DNA of 64,000 nucleotides from Setomelanomma holmii (Eukaryota; Ascomycota; Dothideomycetes; Pleosporales; Phaeosphaeriaceae), in the NCBI GenBank assembly GCA_010015745.1, contig ML978286.1:1-64000 (forward strand), in the 5' to 3' direction. The notes beneath the pieces are model-generated. The model did not search any database and had not been told where the DNA came from. It saw only the letters and a program-made list of their open reading frames with translations. The stretch's first letter is position 1. Every line of letters begins with the position of its first letter. The translations under genes and the position numbers were made by a program. Below, one piece after another: positions 32,285 to 43,075 of this stretch.

Positions 32285-34521
32285 ATGTCGTACAATCAGC
32301 GCGAGACTCCGGTAAGATGCGACGGCCCATCCTGAGCTGAATCATAACCAACACTATCCAGATACTTGCGGAGCTCTGCACCTTCCTGGTCGAAGACGTC
32401 TACGGCGAACTTGCAGCGGTATGTGTGGTCACGGGAACATCGCGCCTCGAAATTTTGTGGCTGTGGTGAAGAATCTGGCTTCACATGCGGCAGGCGCATT
32501 GGTGCACACCTTCTAACACTTTTCAGCGCGTCTACTCGGTGCTCGCGCGCCATGGACGACAGACTCTCGCAGCAATCGCACGCGCCTCCTACCTGAATGG
32601 GCGGCAGATCAAATACGGCCTCGTCATCCTTCTCCAACAGCATGTCATTTTCCACTCCGGCAATGATGCGCTCGTCACATACTACGAGATCGACTGGCAG
32701 AGCTCCTACGCCCTGGTGCGCCTCGGCAAGGTCGCAAAGCTCGTCGACGACCGCTTTGGCAGCAAAGCAGCAGACGTCATTTCGCATTTGCTGACATTCG
32801 GCCACACGCGCATTGCAGACTTCAAAGAAGCCTACTTCCCTGCTGATGTCGCTAGCGATGATGACTCTAACGATGACATTGTAAATGGAACCGGCCTGAA
32901 AAGGAAGCGAGCGAATGGCACACACGTCAATGAGACCTCAGCGAAGACGAACGGCATCGTCAACGGCGTGCCTTCGGAACTCGAGGACGTGAAGCCAGAT
33001 CCTTCGAGTCTCACTAACGGCGCACACGCAGCCAACGGTATCTCGAAGTCAGCAAAGACGAATGGGAATGCGCACGAGATATACATGGACGGCGCCGTTG
33101 ACCTTGGCGATGGGCTAGAAAAGGAGGATACCGCATTCGCTTCCGTGGATGAGCTATATGATGTCCTGCAATTACTCATACAGCGCGGCTGGGTCAGGAC
33201 TGTCACCGAATCGCAATACCTGTCACCAGGAGACATGCACGACAAAATGCAGCAGGAAACCATTGACCAAGAATTTAGCGGCTCGGCTCCAACGGGGACC
33301 AAGGACAAGGAGAAGATGCACCGTGCGATACTGCAGAAGAAACGACACATGCGCGACCAGTGGTTGGAGGTTCCCAGATTTTCCCGGAAACGCTCAGCAG
33401 AAACAGCTTCACAAAATGGTCCGAACAAGAGGATAAAAGTCAACGGTGTGCAACATCAACCAACAGCTGGCGCAGCTCTACCGGAAGACGATCTCGTCAT
33501 CCGAGTCAACCCTGAGAAGATCGCAGTTGCCATGCGCACGGAGCAGTTGGTGCAGCTTGTGGAACAACGACTTGGCTCCGTGACGGCCCACATATACCAG
33601 ATCATGCTGAGAATGCTTGAGAACAATACACCTCGGTGTTACGAAAATTTGTCAGAGCCGCCTGTCGCTGGAGAGGCTGCGAACGATATTCACCTTGAGC
33701 CACAACTTCTCGTCGATGCTCGAGCCATTGCCAAGAAGCTGCCGCGCGATTTCGATGTCTGCGAAGGCCTCGATCCCAATGCAGTCGTTTCCATCACCCG
33801 GAGAGGTCATGTGCGCAGCTCCAATGTCTTAAGTCAGCCAGTGGACCCGAACAGAATCGGCATGGATCACAGGACGGAACTTGTCGACAAGCACATTCGA
33901 CTTCTCGCAGAAGATCCATTGCACTTCGCCACCTGGCACTCGCGCGCCGGCTTCTCGCAGTGGCATATCGAGTTTGACGAGATTGCCAAGCAGTTGATAC
34001 AAGCCGAGGTAGAGAATACAATCTTTGCGAGGAAAGGTGCGCTGGGTGTCAAACTCATTCGAGCCCTGCGCAAGAAGGGCAAACTCGACGAGCGCGCTAC
34101 CTGCAATGCAATGATGATGTCCGCGAACGACATTCGAGGCATTGTTAATGATCTCACAGTACAGGGTTTCGTACAGACGCAGGAGATACCGAAGGTCGAG
34201 AGGCGTGAGGCGAAGCATTCACTACATCTGGTGTGGTACGATCGCCAAAGAGCACGAGAGAAACTACTTCACGACACCTACAAAGGGATGGTGCGCATAC
34301 TGCAACGCATCGCATTTGAGCGAGAGAAGATTCAGCCACTACTCAGCAAGGCCGAGCGATCAGATGTCATTGGCAATGAGGAGAAGTGGCTGAGCAAAGG
34401 CGAGCTTGATGCTCTCCAAAAGTGGAAGGAGGTGCAGGAGAAGTTGCTTCTCCAGTTATTTCGGGAAGATGATCTAGTGGCCACACTTCGCGATTTCCAT
34501 GGGCCGTTGATCTCTGTGTAA
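32285..34521 (+). CDS. rpc82: RNA polymerase III subunit Rpc82 (C82/RPC3)
   Basis: Exons 32285-32311, 32362-32418 and 32527-34521 give 692 residues (MSYNQRETP, then ILAELCTFLVEDVYGELAA, then RVYSVLARHGRQTL). The N-terminal winged-helix repeats (IARASYLNGRQIKYGLVILLQQ) are followed by a long disordered linker rich in Asn, Lys and Ser (about residues 160-260), then further winged-helix units (VFARKGALGVKLIRALRKKG, NDIRGIVNDLTVQGFVQTQE) and the C-terminal coiled coil. C82 with C34 and C31 forms the initiation subcomplex of Pol III. The linker may make this protein a little longer than yeast C82. Confidence 0.88.
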
Positions 34522-34780
34522 GAATAGCATGATGGGCTTCGGCCTGCTTCGATCGGAGGAATCTTCCCGGCGTTCTTCAACAGCCTCGTCTTGGGCACAG
34601 AAAAGCATTCGGTATGGAGTGATACCCTCAGCATATGGGACGGAGTTTATTATCATACTCTATATTATTTGTAGAGATATACACGCAATATGAAGGATTT
34701 GCTAGCAGCTGGGCGGCGCCATTCGCCCTACTTCACCCTAGTTCGATAACGCGCGAAGTCAAGCAAGGTTCAGCACACGT

Positions 34781-37453
34781 TCATCCTGAGAGAGCAGCCA
34801 ACAATCTTCCCAGTCTTCCACGCTTCCTTTGTGGTGCCGGACCCGTTCGAGGATTGACGTACTTGGTTTGGCGTCTATCTAGACTTGGTGCTCGTCTAGT
34901 CTCCATACTGACTGATCGAACGGCGTCCGCATGTAGTGCTGATGCTGACCTCGACTGCGGCTGACTGCCAGAGTATGCAACAATCGATGAAGGGTCTGGT
35001 TGACCCTTCGCCTCAAGAGGAACTTCTGGCAGCGGCTTTTCATCGGCATCAATCAGTGTTGACCTGGCCACCTGGGGTATCGAGCCGACGGTTGTCTGCC
35101 CACCAGCAATATGCCAGTCTCCTGGCGCTTCCCACGTCTTCGAACCCGCAGCGTCGCCCTCGTCACGTTGTCCCAGAAACTCGCGCCTATGCATGGCTCT
35201 TATCTCCTCAATTCTCGCCTCCCTCTCACGCGCCTTCCTCTTCCGTCTCGCCTGCTTCGCTATCAGCCTTCTTCGCTCCTTCCTACACCTGTCCAGGAAT
35301 TGATCCCTGCTCTCGCCACGCCAACACCTCGCAAACATCTCATCTCGTACCCTCGCCTTCAGCGCCAGATACTCCTCTTGCTCCAGCAACCACCACATCT
35401 CCTCAGCCAATCCACGCTCATTCTTCTGAATCTCGTTCAGAATAAACCACACAATCGCGTCGCCTAGCCCAGACTCGCGGAAGGAACCAAAGTACCCAGT
35501 CCAGATCAATTCAATAATCTCGTCGCTCATCTCCCAAGTCAAACTACCCATCCACTCCCGCACAATCAAGCTCTCGATACGCTCCGCATCAGCGATCAAG
35601 CCGAGCACATGACACGCCCGAATAGTCTCCATACCATCTTTGATACTGGGCGGTATGCGCATTTCACCAGACACTTTATGTGACGAGCGTTCGCAGCAGC
35701 GTTTCATGAACCTCACTACCCCTACTATACCGGCTTCTTCCGCCTCTGAGGCGGGGATTTCGATAACATCTTGTGCGGCACCATATTTTGGCAAGAGACG
35801 TTCTAGCGCTGCTGGAGGACAGAAGTGCAAGAGCATTGCTGAGGGCACGGCGGGGACGTAGATCTCGCCAGTGGAGGCGTTGGTTATGTTGATGGTTGGG
35901 CCGAGAAGGCGTTTTGCCAGGTCGCGGTTGGTGGAGAGGAGGGCTGTTTTGTAGAGTGTGTCAGAGGACAAGGGGACTGGGGCGGTGGTAGGGTGGCTTC
36001 GGCGGGTGGATTTAGGTGGTGGTGTTGTTGGGTTGACGGTGGGATCATGGGTATCAAATCTTATTGTGGGATCATGGACATCGAACCCTGGCATATCCGA
36101 TGGTGGTGAGGTAGATTCCTCTTTCTCGATGGACTGCATGCCAAGCATCTTTGGTTCGGATGGCTTGCTCTTGAGTTCAGGCATCGGAGTGTTGACAACG
36201 GCTGGAGGATGCTGTGGTGTTGCAGCAATTTCGTTGTCGGCCACCTCATCCTTGTCGCTGTCATCGCTGGCTTCGCTGTCACTGCTCTCTGGCAGCGCGA
36301 CTGTCTCTGCCACACTACGCCACCCTTGTTCGTTCGCAGGCAAAGCTACTCCGGTAGCCTCCAGCATATCTTCTGGCTTATCATTACTGATTGAGTAGAC
36401 ACTACCTGATCGTTCGGACTTAGGACTCAAAGGCGCTGTATCTGGCGCAATCGGGATATCCACCACATTACTTTCGAGCCTTGCCAGCGTCTTCCGGAAT
36501 ACCACAGCCTCCTCTTCCAGATCATCAAGCTTTTGCTCCAACTTCAATTCCGCGCTTGGCGACGCGGTCGAGTCACGTCGCCGTCTCCCCTCCTCAGCCA
36601 TGCCTTCCAAGGGATCTTGCACACCGCCTTCGCGCAGCTGCGGTAAGTTTTGTGAATCTCCATCAGCACCGCCTCGTAAGCAAGACACATCTTGCCCGTC
36701 CCCATTCCAGTAGTCATCCGGGTTATCGATGATCTCCCAATCTCGCAGCGGACTGCCTGTGAGTTGGCGAAGCTCATGCAGTGGGACTTCGACGGTGGAG
36801 ATGAGTTCATGGAAACGAAATGATGGGGTTGGCGCAGGAGAAGGAATCGAATGAGAACACTTCGGAGGTGGAAGGGATCGGGCTTCTGGTGTGTTCGACT
36901 TCGAGAGAGGAGACTCGTTTATTGATGCTGGTATCTTGGAGTCTGAGGCCAAGGAATTCCTTCGAGGTGCCGTGGTCGTTGTGGGAAGAGCGTGAGAGAA
37001 GTAATTTCTTGCTTCAAGAAGGTCCTTTTCCACGACTGCAACCGAGCACATGGGGATGAAGCCATGGGGTTCGTATTGTGCTGGGTGAGGAGATAGTTCT
37101 ACCTCTTCTCTGTATTTCGGAACAGCCAGCGAGAAGTAGTCAACAGTATCTTGACTCGACATCCTCTCTGCAGCATCCGGTAATGGTGTCGCAGTACCAA
37201 GCGGGATAAAGCCATGCGCTACAGGTGGCGTATACTCACAATGCCGCGATGGACTTGCGGTATACCTTCTCTCGATGAGCGGGCATGGGATGGGAAGTTC
37301 GAGGTGATTAGGTCCAACTTGGGGCCTCATCATCTTCGAGTATTGCTTCAGAGCTTGCAACTGTCCTCGAGAACGCATCCTCGAAGACTGGACCTCCAAA
37401 AACAGCAGCGTTATCAACGTCCTGCACATCACACGAACACTGACTTCACGCAT
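34781..37453 (-). CDS. Large disordered protein with a BTB-like C-terminal part
   Basis: About 890 residues, intronless. The start is uncertain: ATG 37453, 37378 and 37333 (MMRPQVG) are all in frame. Near the N-terminus two copies of a short repeat occur, HGFIP(L/M)...YFS(L/H)A(V/L)P, about 50 residues apart. The middle is Ser/Pro/Glu-rich. From about residue 530 a segment (YKTALLSTNRDLAKRLLGP, IYVPAVPSAMLLHFCPPAAL) followed by RACHVLGLIADAERIESLIV and a helical IIELIWTGYFGSFRESGLGD region resembles a BTB domain plus a BACK-like helical part. The C-terminus has a basic coiled coil (ARRKRKAREREARIEEIRAM). The BTB assignment is by pattern only. Function unknown. Confidence 0.6.
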   Translation of the reverse strand: MREVSVRVMCRTLITLLFLEVQSSRMRSRGQLQALKQYSKMMRPQVGPNHLELPIPCPLIERRYTASPSRHCEYTPPVAHGFIPLGTATPLPDAAERMSSQDTVDYFSLAVPKYREEVELSPHPAQYEPHGFIPMCSVAVVEKDLLEARNYFSHALPTTTTAPRRNSLASDSKIPASINESPLSKSNTPEARSLPPPKCSHSIPSPAPTPSFRFHELISTVEVPLHELRQLTGSPLRDWEIIDNPDDYWNGDGQDVSCLRGGADGDSQNLPQLREGGVQDPLEGMAEEGRRRRDSTASPSAELKLEQKLDDLEEEAVVFRKTLARLESNVVDIPIAPDTAPLSPKSERSGSVYSISNDKPEDMLEATGVALPANEQGWRSVAETVALPESSDSEASDDSDKDEVADNEIAATPQHPPAVVNTPMPELKSKPSEPKMLGMQSIEKEESTSPPSDMPGFDVHDPTIRFDTHDPTVNPTTPPPKSTRRSHPTTAPVPLSSDTLYKTALLSTNRDLAKRLLGPTINITNASTGEIYVPAVPSAMLLHFCPPAALERLLPKYGAAQDVIEIPASEAEEAGIVGVVRFMKRCCERSSHKVSGEMRIPPSIKDGMETIRACHVLGLIADAERIESLIVREWMGSLTWEMSDEIIELIWTGYFGSFRESGLGDAIVWFILNEIQKNERGLAEEMWWLLEQEEYLALKARVRDEMFARCWRGESRDQFLDRCRKERRRLIAKQARRKRKAREREARIEEIRAMHRREFLGQRDEGDAAGSKTWEAPGDWHIAGGQTTVGSIPQVARSTLIDADEKPLPEVPLEAKGQPDPSSIVAYSGSQPQSRSASALHADAVRSVSMETRRAPSLDRRQTKYVNPRTGPAPQRKRGRLGRLLAALSG

Positions 37454-37986
37454 TGACACCCCGTATCCGCTGTGAAGTCTACAAACGACATGTGTGCATA
37501 GTGCATATCGCCCCCGCCGCACAAACACCGCCTGCCCTTCACCTTCACCCCGCCCGCCTCAACATTGCGCATGCATTATCAAGGATCGACTCATATGTGA
37601 CAGGATTCATTTTGCGACTATTTGGCTCAAACTTGGCTGTTTTTGAACGCCTAGAAGACGAAACCAGGTCACTCGAAATTGATCCGTTTGTCGTTGGTCC
37701 GCTACCGACCATGAAGCATGGAAATGACTGGCGTCGTGTGATGAACTTGCAGCCACCACGACTTTTCACTATCAAACCACGATCCCGACTTCGACTGCGA
37801 CGGCGACCATGGTCAGGCTTCTTGCGGACATTGTGTACGGGAGATATGACGTAACATCACTCTTTCACCAGACACCCCATCGCCTGGCTAAGCTTACAAA
37901 GTTTTAGTGTGTCTCAGCATTCAAGCTTACGACTCACAACTCAACACAATCTCACCAATCACAACCTCTCAATTCTGCATACATCC
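37454..37986. other. Intergenic
   Basis: A plus-strand frame at 37453-37854 lacks an ATG start and coding character. Otherwise this is the divergent region between the BTB-like gene and the next gene. Confidence 0.45.
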
Positions 37987-38958
37987 ATGGTCACGACTCA
38001 ACCGCTCACTCTCACTCAACTCGCTCAGACAACGAACATGGCGTGTCTTACCCTACCGCCACCTCCTAAGGGCGTTGACCCTGAGGTCCTGGCGAAGATT
38101 AATGTCTTCATGAATACGACGGCGCCGAAACCAGCATCAAAGCCTCCTCTGAAGGCACAACAACGTCCTGCATTGAGCCGGCGGGGTGCCGGTACGAGAA
38201 ATGTGGAAACGAAAACGCATGGCATTGTGGACAGCCTGGACCAGAACGAGAAATGCGGGTTGAATGCTTCTGAGGAGAAGGATGCTACCGATGGGGTATT
38301 CAATGAGATCTACAAGTCTCCATCTCGATTCTACCACCGAACTCTGGAGGCTGAGCGATTTCGCTGCCAATCCACCACCGATAAACCCACCCACAACTTC
38401 GACTGCGATGAATACAACGAGAAGTCCTCACTTCTCTTCCCTCTATCCTCATCCACACCATCGCCCAACAACGCTTTACAGAGATCGAAAATCCTCGCAC
38501 GCGCAATCTACACACGACCGCCACGCACATCTCCACCACTTCCACTTCCACCACGGCCAGTGCCAACACCCTCACAGCGAAAAATCGAGCCATCAGCTCT
38601 CACAACATTACTCAGCCTGCTGTATGTCTTTCTGATGGGCTTGTTCGTAGACGATCAACCTGCGATCATTGAATATTCGACCGCAGAGATCAAGAGCAAA
38701 GTACGAGTGCGATGTGAGGCGCAACTGCGAGAAGTCGTAGTTGGAAGGCCTCGAATCACTGTAGTCATGCTACACATCGACGACGAAAACACTGAAAAGA
38801 CTCAAGTCGTCCCCATCACCGCGAAGCCAAAGCGCGTGCGGGATTTGTTGAAGGAAGGGGGAGTGCGTGATGTAGCTGAGAATTTATATGGAAAGGAAAT
38901 TCTGGGCGCGATGCGAATGCTGTCTGCTCAACAGAGGTTTGGAGAAAATAGGATGTAG
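37987..38958 (+). CDS. Hypothetical protein with one C-terminal hydrophobic segment
   Basis: 323 residues from ATG 37987 (good context CCATGG); a second in-frame ATG at 38038 (ACATGGC, MACLTLPPPPKG) is equally plausible. The open frame reaches back to 37909 without ATG. N-terminal and middle parts are Ser/Pro-rich and disordered, with PPRTSPPLPLPPRPVP. A hydrophobic stretch ALTTLLSLLYVFLMGLFV near residue 215 may be a membrane helix. After it, a folded region (AIIEYSTAEIKSKVRVRCEAQ, RITVVMLHIDDEN) follows. No family recognised. Confidence 0.55.
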   Translation: MVTTQPLTLTQLAQTTNMACLTLPPPPKGVDPEVLAKINVFMNTTAPKPASKPPLKAQQRPALSRRGAGTRNVETKTHGIVDSLDQNEKCGLNASEEKDATDGVFNEIYKSPSRFYHRTLEAERFRCQSTTDKPTHNFDCDEYNEKSSLLFPLSSSTPSPNNALQRSKILARAIYTRPPRTSPPLPLPPRPVPTPSQRKIEPSALTTLLSLLYVFLMGLFVDDQPAIIEYSTAEIKSKVRVRCEAQLREVVVGRPRITVVMLHIDDENTEKTQVVPITAKPKRVRDLLKEGGVRDVAENLYGKEILGAMRMLSAQQRFGENRM

Positions 38959-39890
38959 ATTCTACTAGAGAATGACGACAGGAGAATGAGGACAACAAGA
39001 TGCAGGTAGATTCGCAAGTTGAGGTCAGTCAGCATAGGGTTGAGGCACATTAAGGAAATGTCGGATCGCGAAATGTGAACATGACGAAAGCAGTAGGACT
39101 GACGACAATGCCACATAATTTGCCTATATTGATTATCAATTGAGCCTGGGTGTACTGTGTTGAACCTCAACCAACCTAAAGAATGCGAGACGAGTGATGT
39201 CTAAATATTAAAGTGTCTGCCGTGAGGCTGCACGTGTAGTCAGTACAAATGGGCTATACCCACTCACTAGCGCGGGTAGAACGAGCCTGGTCCATACTCA
39301 GACGGCCTGGCATACTCCTCTATGTCTATCCTCCGTTTTTTGCAGAGTGCGCAACAAGCAAGCAATAGGCAGATTGATTACCAGATTAGAACTACCACGG
39401 ACCAGATAGTGGTCTTTAGAGGCCTAATGCGGTAATCAATCTGCCTATCGCTTGCTTGTTGCGCACTCTGGTTTATTGGGACCATCCTCGACGATTGCTC
39501 GCTCCTTGCTGTTGTAAGTAATCCAAGTTGTTCGTAATAAGGAAAATGATGCCCATATTGTCCGTGCTCTGTTATTCGTTGTCTTGCTTAGAATCCTGAC
39601 GTGCCTTGACGCTGGCACTAGTGGCGACGTTCCGCGGTGGTAGTGACTCATGGCTTCCGTCTTCTCGCTCGACTCTCCCGGCGACGACATTCTGTGGTGG
39701 TCGCACCGTAAGACCTTTGTCTCCCAGCAGGACTCTGCGCATGACATAGGCTGAGGGGTAGACCGGTCCGAACTCGAGCGGGTCGGGAATGAGGACCTGC
39801 AGATCGTCCTTATGAGCAGCCCTCTGTCTCCAGGATTGCAGTTCGCTGCGAAACATGACGCGTCTTTGCGGCGCGTCAGCCCTGAGGGTA
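38959..39890. other. Intergenic with one MITE
   Basis: Apart from the MITE at 39343-39470 nothing is supported. A minus-strand frame at 39572-39856 is open but without domain or clean splice connection. Confidence 0.45.
39343..39470. mobile_element. 128-bp MITE with 40-bp terminal inverted repeats, copy C
   Basis: The arms 39343-39382 and 39431-39470 match as inverted repeats with one mismatch over 40 bp. Outer ends are CAG..CTG, followed by AGTGCGCAACAAGCAAGC. Flanks GTTTTTTG (39335-39342) and GTTTATTG (39471-39478) match in 7 of 8 bases, as for an 8-bp hAT target duplication. It shares the GCAACAAGCAA motif with the 160-bp MITEs at 14924 and 56012 but differs inside, so it is another family, perhaps moved by a related transposase. 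Confidence 0.85.
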
Positions 39891-40909
39891 CTAGGAGCAG
39901 TTAATATATGCAGACGCGTCTAGATTAATCAAGGTGAAGCGGCTCTTGGCCCTCTCCAACGGCGAAGCAGTCGACACGCTAGGAGAATCTGCGTTTGTTG
40001 AGGCTTTCCCAGGCGCACGTACTCGGCCTTGGACCCCTTTAGAAGACCTAATGAAAGGTTAGTACGTACTCATGAGATTCGTCGATGTGTCGACTGTGAA
40101 GTTGGCGTAATCGCTGCCGTCGTCACCAAACCAGTCAACCCACATGCATCGATGTAGTGAGCGAAACACATTGCCAGCGACAGCGCGAATGAGAGCAGGA
40201 TCATGGAAGGTCTGGAAATCGGGGTCCACGTGAGGTCTGAGTACGCGCCCGGTCCCAGGGAGGTTGTCTGCGATCAGTATCCTGGTGTTCCAGCATGCCC
40301 ACACGGCCTGCAACTCTCTGACTGCAAATGGACGAAGGCAAGGAAACTTTGTCAGCCAAGTCTCTGCCTGGCACGCCTGCCACTGCATACCCAAGATACA
40401 GAAAAGAATGTGGTAGGCGCAGAGGTTCTCAATACCCGCAGCCAGGGTCAAATTCACAGTTCGTCGTATGACGAAGTATGAGATGCCACTCCGGCAAATA
40501 GACCGAAACATGGTTTCTATGTATGCGCTTCTACCTTCTCTGAGTAGCGTCGCGTCGCTCTCCATGTCCCCGAAGACCCGAAGGGGCAGTGTAACAGTCC
40601 GTTTGTGGTCGTCGTGGTCGAAGAGGATACTTATTTCAAGCGCAATCGATTCCTGACAGAGACAAAGATACCCTCGAGTGTTTTGACAATACCAGGTCCA
40701 GCCGGAGCTGGAGCTAGGTGCCTGTAATGAAGTGTGGTTTTTTCCTTGTGCTGAATCCTGTCGGCATTTAGAGCATCGTCGCGGGCGTAGTGTGCTTCAT
40801 TGCCCTCGATCGCTATCTTTACCACTTTGATGTTGCGGTCGATTGCAACTTGTTTGAGGAAATCGATGGTCGAGAAGTCCTTTCTGCCCTGGCTTTTGCT
40901 GTTTTCCAT
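39891..40909 (-). CDS. Hypothetical protein, three exons
   Basis: Exons 40909-40823, 40721-40070 and 40027-39891 join in phase and give 291 residues. The first intron (GTAAAG..TACAG) joins RNIKV to APSSSSGWTW, which keeps the long second exon in its open frame. The second intron would be only 42 nt (GTACGT..CCAAG, with TACTAAC), so the last exon is less sure. The second exon has a strand-rich part (LEISILFDHDDHKRTVTLPL) and a hydrophobic helical part (NLCAYHILFCILGMQWQ). No family recognised. Confidence 0.5.
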
Positions 40910-43075
40910 GACGGCGGGGCCAATCTGCTAGCTGGGCGTCAAGGAATCGACGGAAGGAAAGTGATGTGGCCGACGTGAGGTATGGATATTGGTCTGCGAG
41001 TTCTGTGAGGTGATGCTCGTTCGCAGAGGAGTTCGTGTTTGCGGTGGCTATTTATCAGTGGGACAGGAACAACTCTGTGGAGCGGTTCCAACATCGCAAT
41101 TGCACGTGCTCAGAAGCGCCCACTGCTCTTTTCTCCTCCATCTCGGCTCTCAGGTAGAACGAGAATGTAAGGCTTTCTCGCGCAAAGTGTAGGAAGATCT
41201 CGGACGGTCGAGAATATTGCAAACCACCACAGCCACGAGTGCTTGAGGTCTTGCAATCACATGAACTGCAGGAGAATTGCGCATGAGTCTCGAGAGCAGA
41301 TCACTTGAGTTGAGTTTAATCCAAGGAGGTCGACGATTTTGCGGCCAGCAGTGGAGCCATTCAGTGGCACGGAAGGTGCCACCCCCCAGAAGCCATGTTG
41401 ACATGACTTACTCCACAGCTGTGAACGAAATTGCGAGACATGTGACCGCTTTCGCTGGCTAGGTGTTTTGTCAATGTAGATGTGCCCTGCCTTTACTGAA
41501 AGCCAACTGCGCTGCTGGAGGGACTGTTTGCCCATGGTGGCTGGCTGATTGAAGCATTCACGCATGCAAACCTTGGCAAGTGAATTGGTTGGTGCTGTTT
41601 ACTCGTGCAGATCTTCACTCTGGCGAAACGTTGTTGTCGATATGCAGACTTTTCTTCGTTTCGACAACACTTCCACAGTCTCCTCAACGCAATCAGAGCC
41701 TCGTACAGACCTGATTAAGAGCAGTTCTTTCAACGGATACATGTTATCCTCAGACCCATTAGCCGGGCAACTTGCCCGTATGCATGGCGAAAATGGCAGG
41801 AGCGGCTCTCGCCTCCGTGCGCGCCGGCGATCGCCGTCAGGGAACCGGCAGGAAGGGACATCTTCCGCTCGCCTCTGGGACGCTCGGGATGCCCAGACCC
41901 TTTAAACTCCAGAGTGCAATCGCCGGCCGGATACGGTCTTCATGCAAAGCCCAGGCACGATGCCATGCAACCAGTGGGGCCGTTCTAATTTGATCGATTA
42001 TGACCATTGGATAGAAGTGGCGGACAAGCTTCGCAGGCAAGGTATGGTTCTTTAAAGTGGTACAACCTGAACTGAACTGACGATGCCGCAGGCTGTAGGC
42101 TCCCTGGCGACTACATATTCGGCTGTCCCGAGCATTTGGTGTTGCGGAACGATAGCAGCGAGACAGTGCTATGTCCACGGACAGCAAGGGACTCTGGGAG
42201 GTAACCCAGATTTGGACAAGAGAGGGTGTCTTCAGTGAGTCCGGAGCTTCAGAGACTTGAAGCTGGGCAGACCCGAACTTGCAGTGTCGTACAGATTCTG
42301 ACGCGACATGGGGCGATCATCCGGGCGATCATAGGCGACTGCCCGCTGAAGCTTGTTTAGAAGAGGGGCCAGACGCAAGTCGACGTGCTCAGTGTCATCT
42401 CATCGTGTCAGCCAGGACGTGAAATGTAAATTATCCTCACTGATTGATACTGTCTATTGAGGATCGCTGATGCTCACTGACTCGACGTCACTATCAATGC
42501 CACTCACGATACACCTTGCTGTGCTGTAGCATTTGTGTAGCGGTGGGGGCCGCTGTAGCGAGATCAGAGAAGCAGAAATATGCATGACCAATGGCCACAA
42601 TGCTGTACGAAGTAGTGTTGTGCAAGGTCGTCTATACGAGGAGCCGCTTAGCGGGAGAGGCGTGGGCGCGCCAGCCGGACGATCATGACCTCCGCGGGCA
42701 TAGTGCGCTGTGCCTAGACGGGTAGCGACAGGACGATTTGAAGGTTGAACAGACGACCTGTCACACCAAGCGCTACCAGAGTGCCATCATCGCAGCTCAT
42801 GCGCGAGAAGAGCGGCGTCCCAGACGCGACCAGACGATGCTGAGTACGGGCTGGGCCGCCCCCACCCATTGTTCCCGACTCCCACCACCAGCAACCCTGC
42901 GAGCCCTTACAAGCGACCTCAGCTTCGATGTGCGCATTTCAGCGCTGCGACTGAACTGGAACCTCGTGCATACCAACATGCGCTGCTCGCGCGCGGCAGC
43001 TGGCCTTCTTAAACGAAACGCGCCCTCGGCATATTAGCCATGACAATTCTGCGCTTCAGGCTCTCGACCACTCTC
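40910..43075. other. Long intergenic stretch
   Basis: About 2.2 kb. Only short open frames with unconvincing composition on both strands. No TIR, LTR or repeat seen by eye. Nothing supported. Confidence 0.4.

Noticed and set aside
37453..37854. Plus-strand frame divergent from the BTB-like gene
   Set aside because: No ATG at its start, basic low-quality composition, and lies in the promoter space of two better genes.
17256..38958. A biosynthetic or defence gene cluster in the central part
   Set aside because: The genes there are unrelated housekeeping genes; only vps55/vps68 have a shared role.
39572..39856. Minus-strand open frame as an extra exon of the 39891-40909 gene
   Set aside because: A stop TAG at 39891-39893 ends the third exon and no convincing splice links to this frame.
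42738..43037. Plus-strand frame as a first exon of the transcription-factor-like gene
   Set aside because: No donor site that keeps phase with ATG 43076, and no zinc-cluster motif in it.
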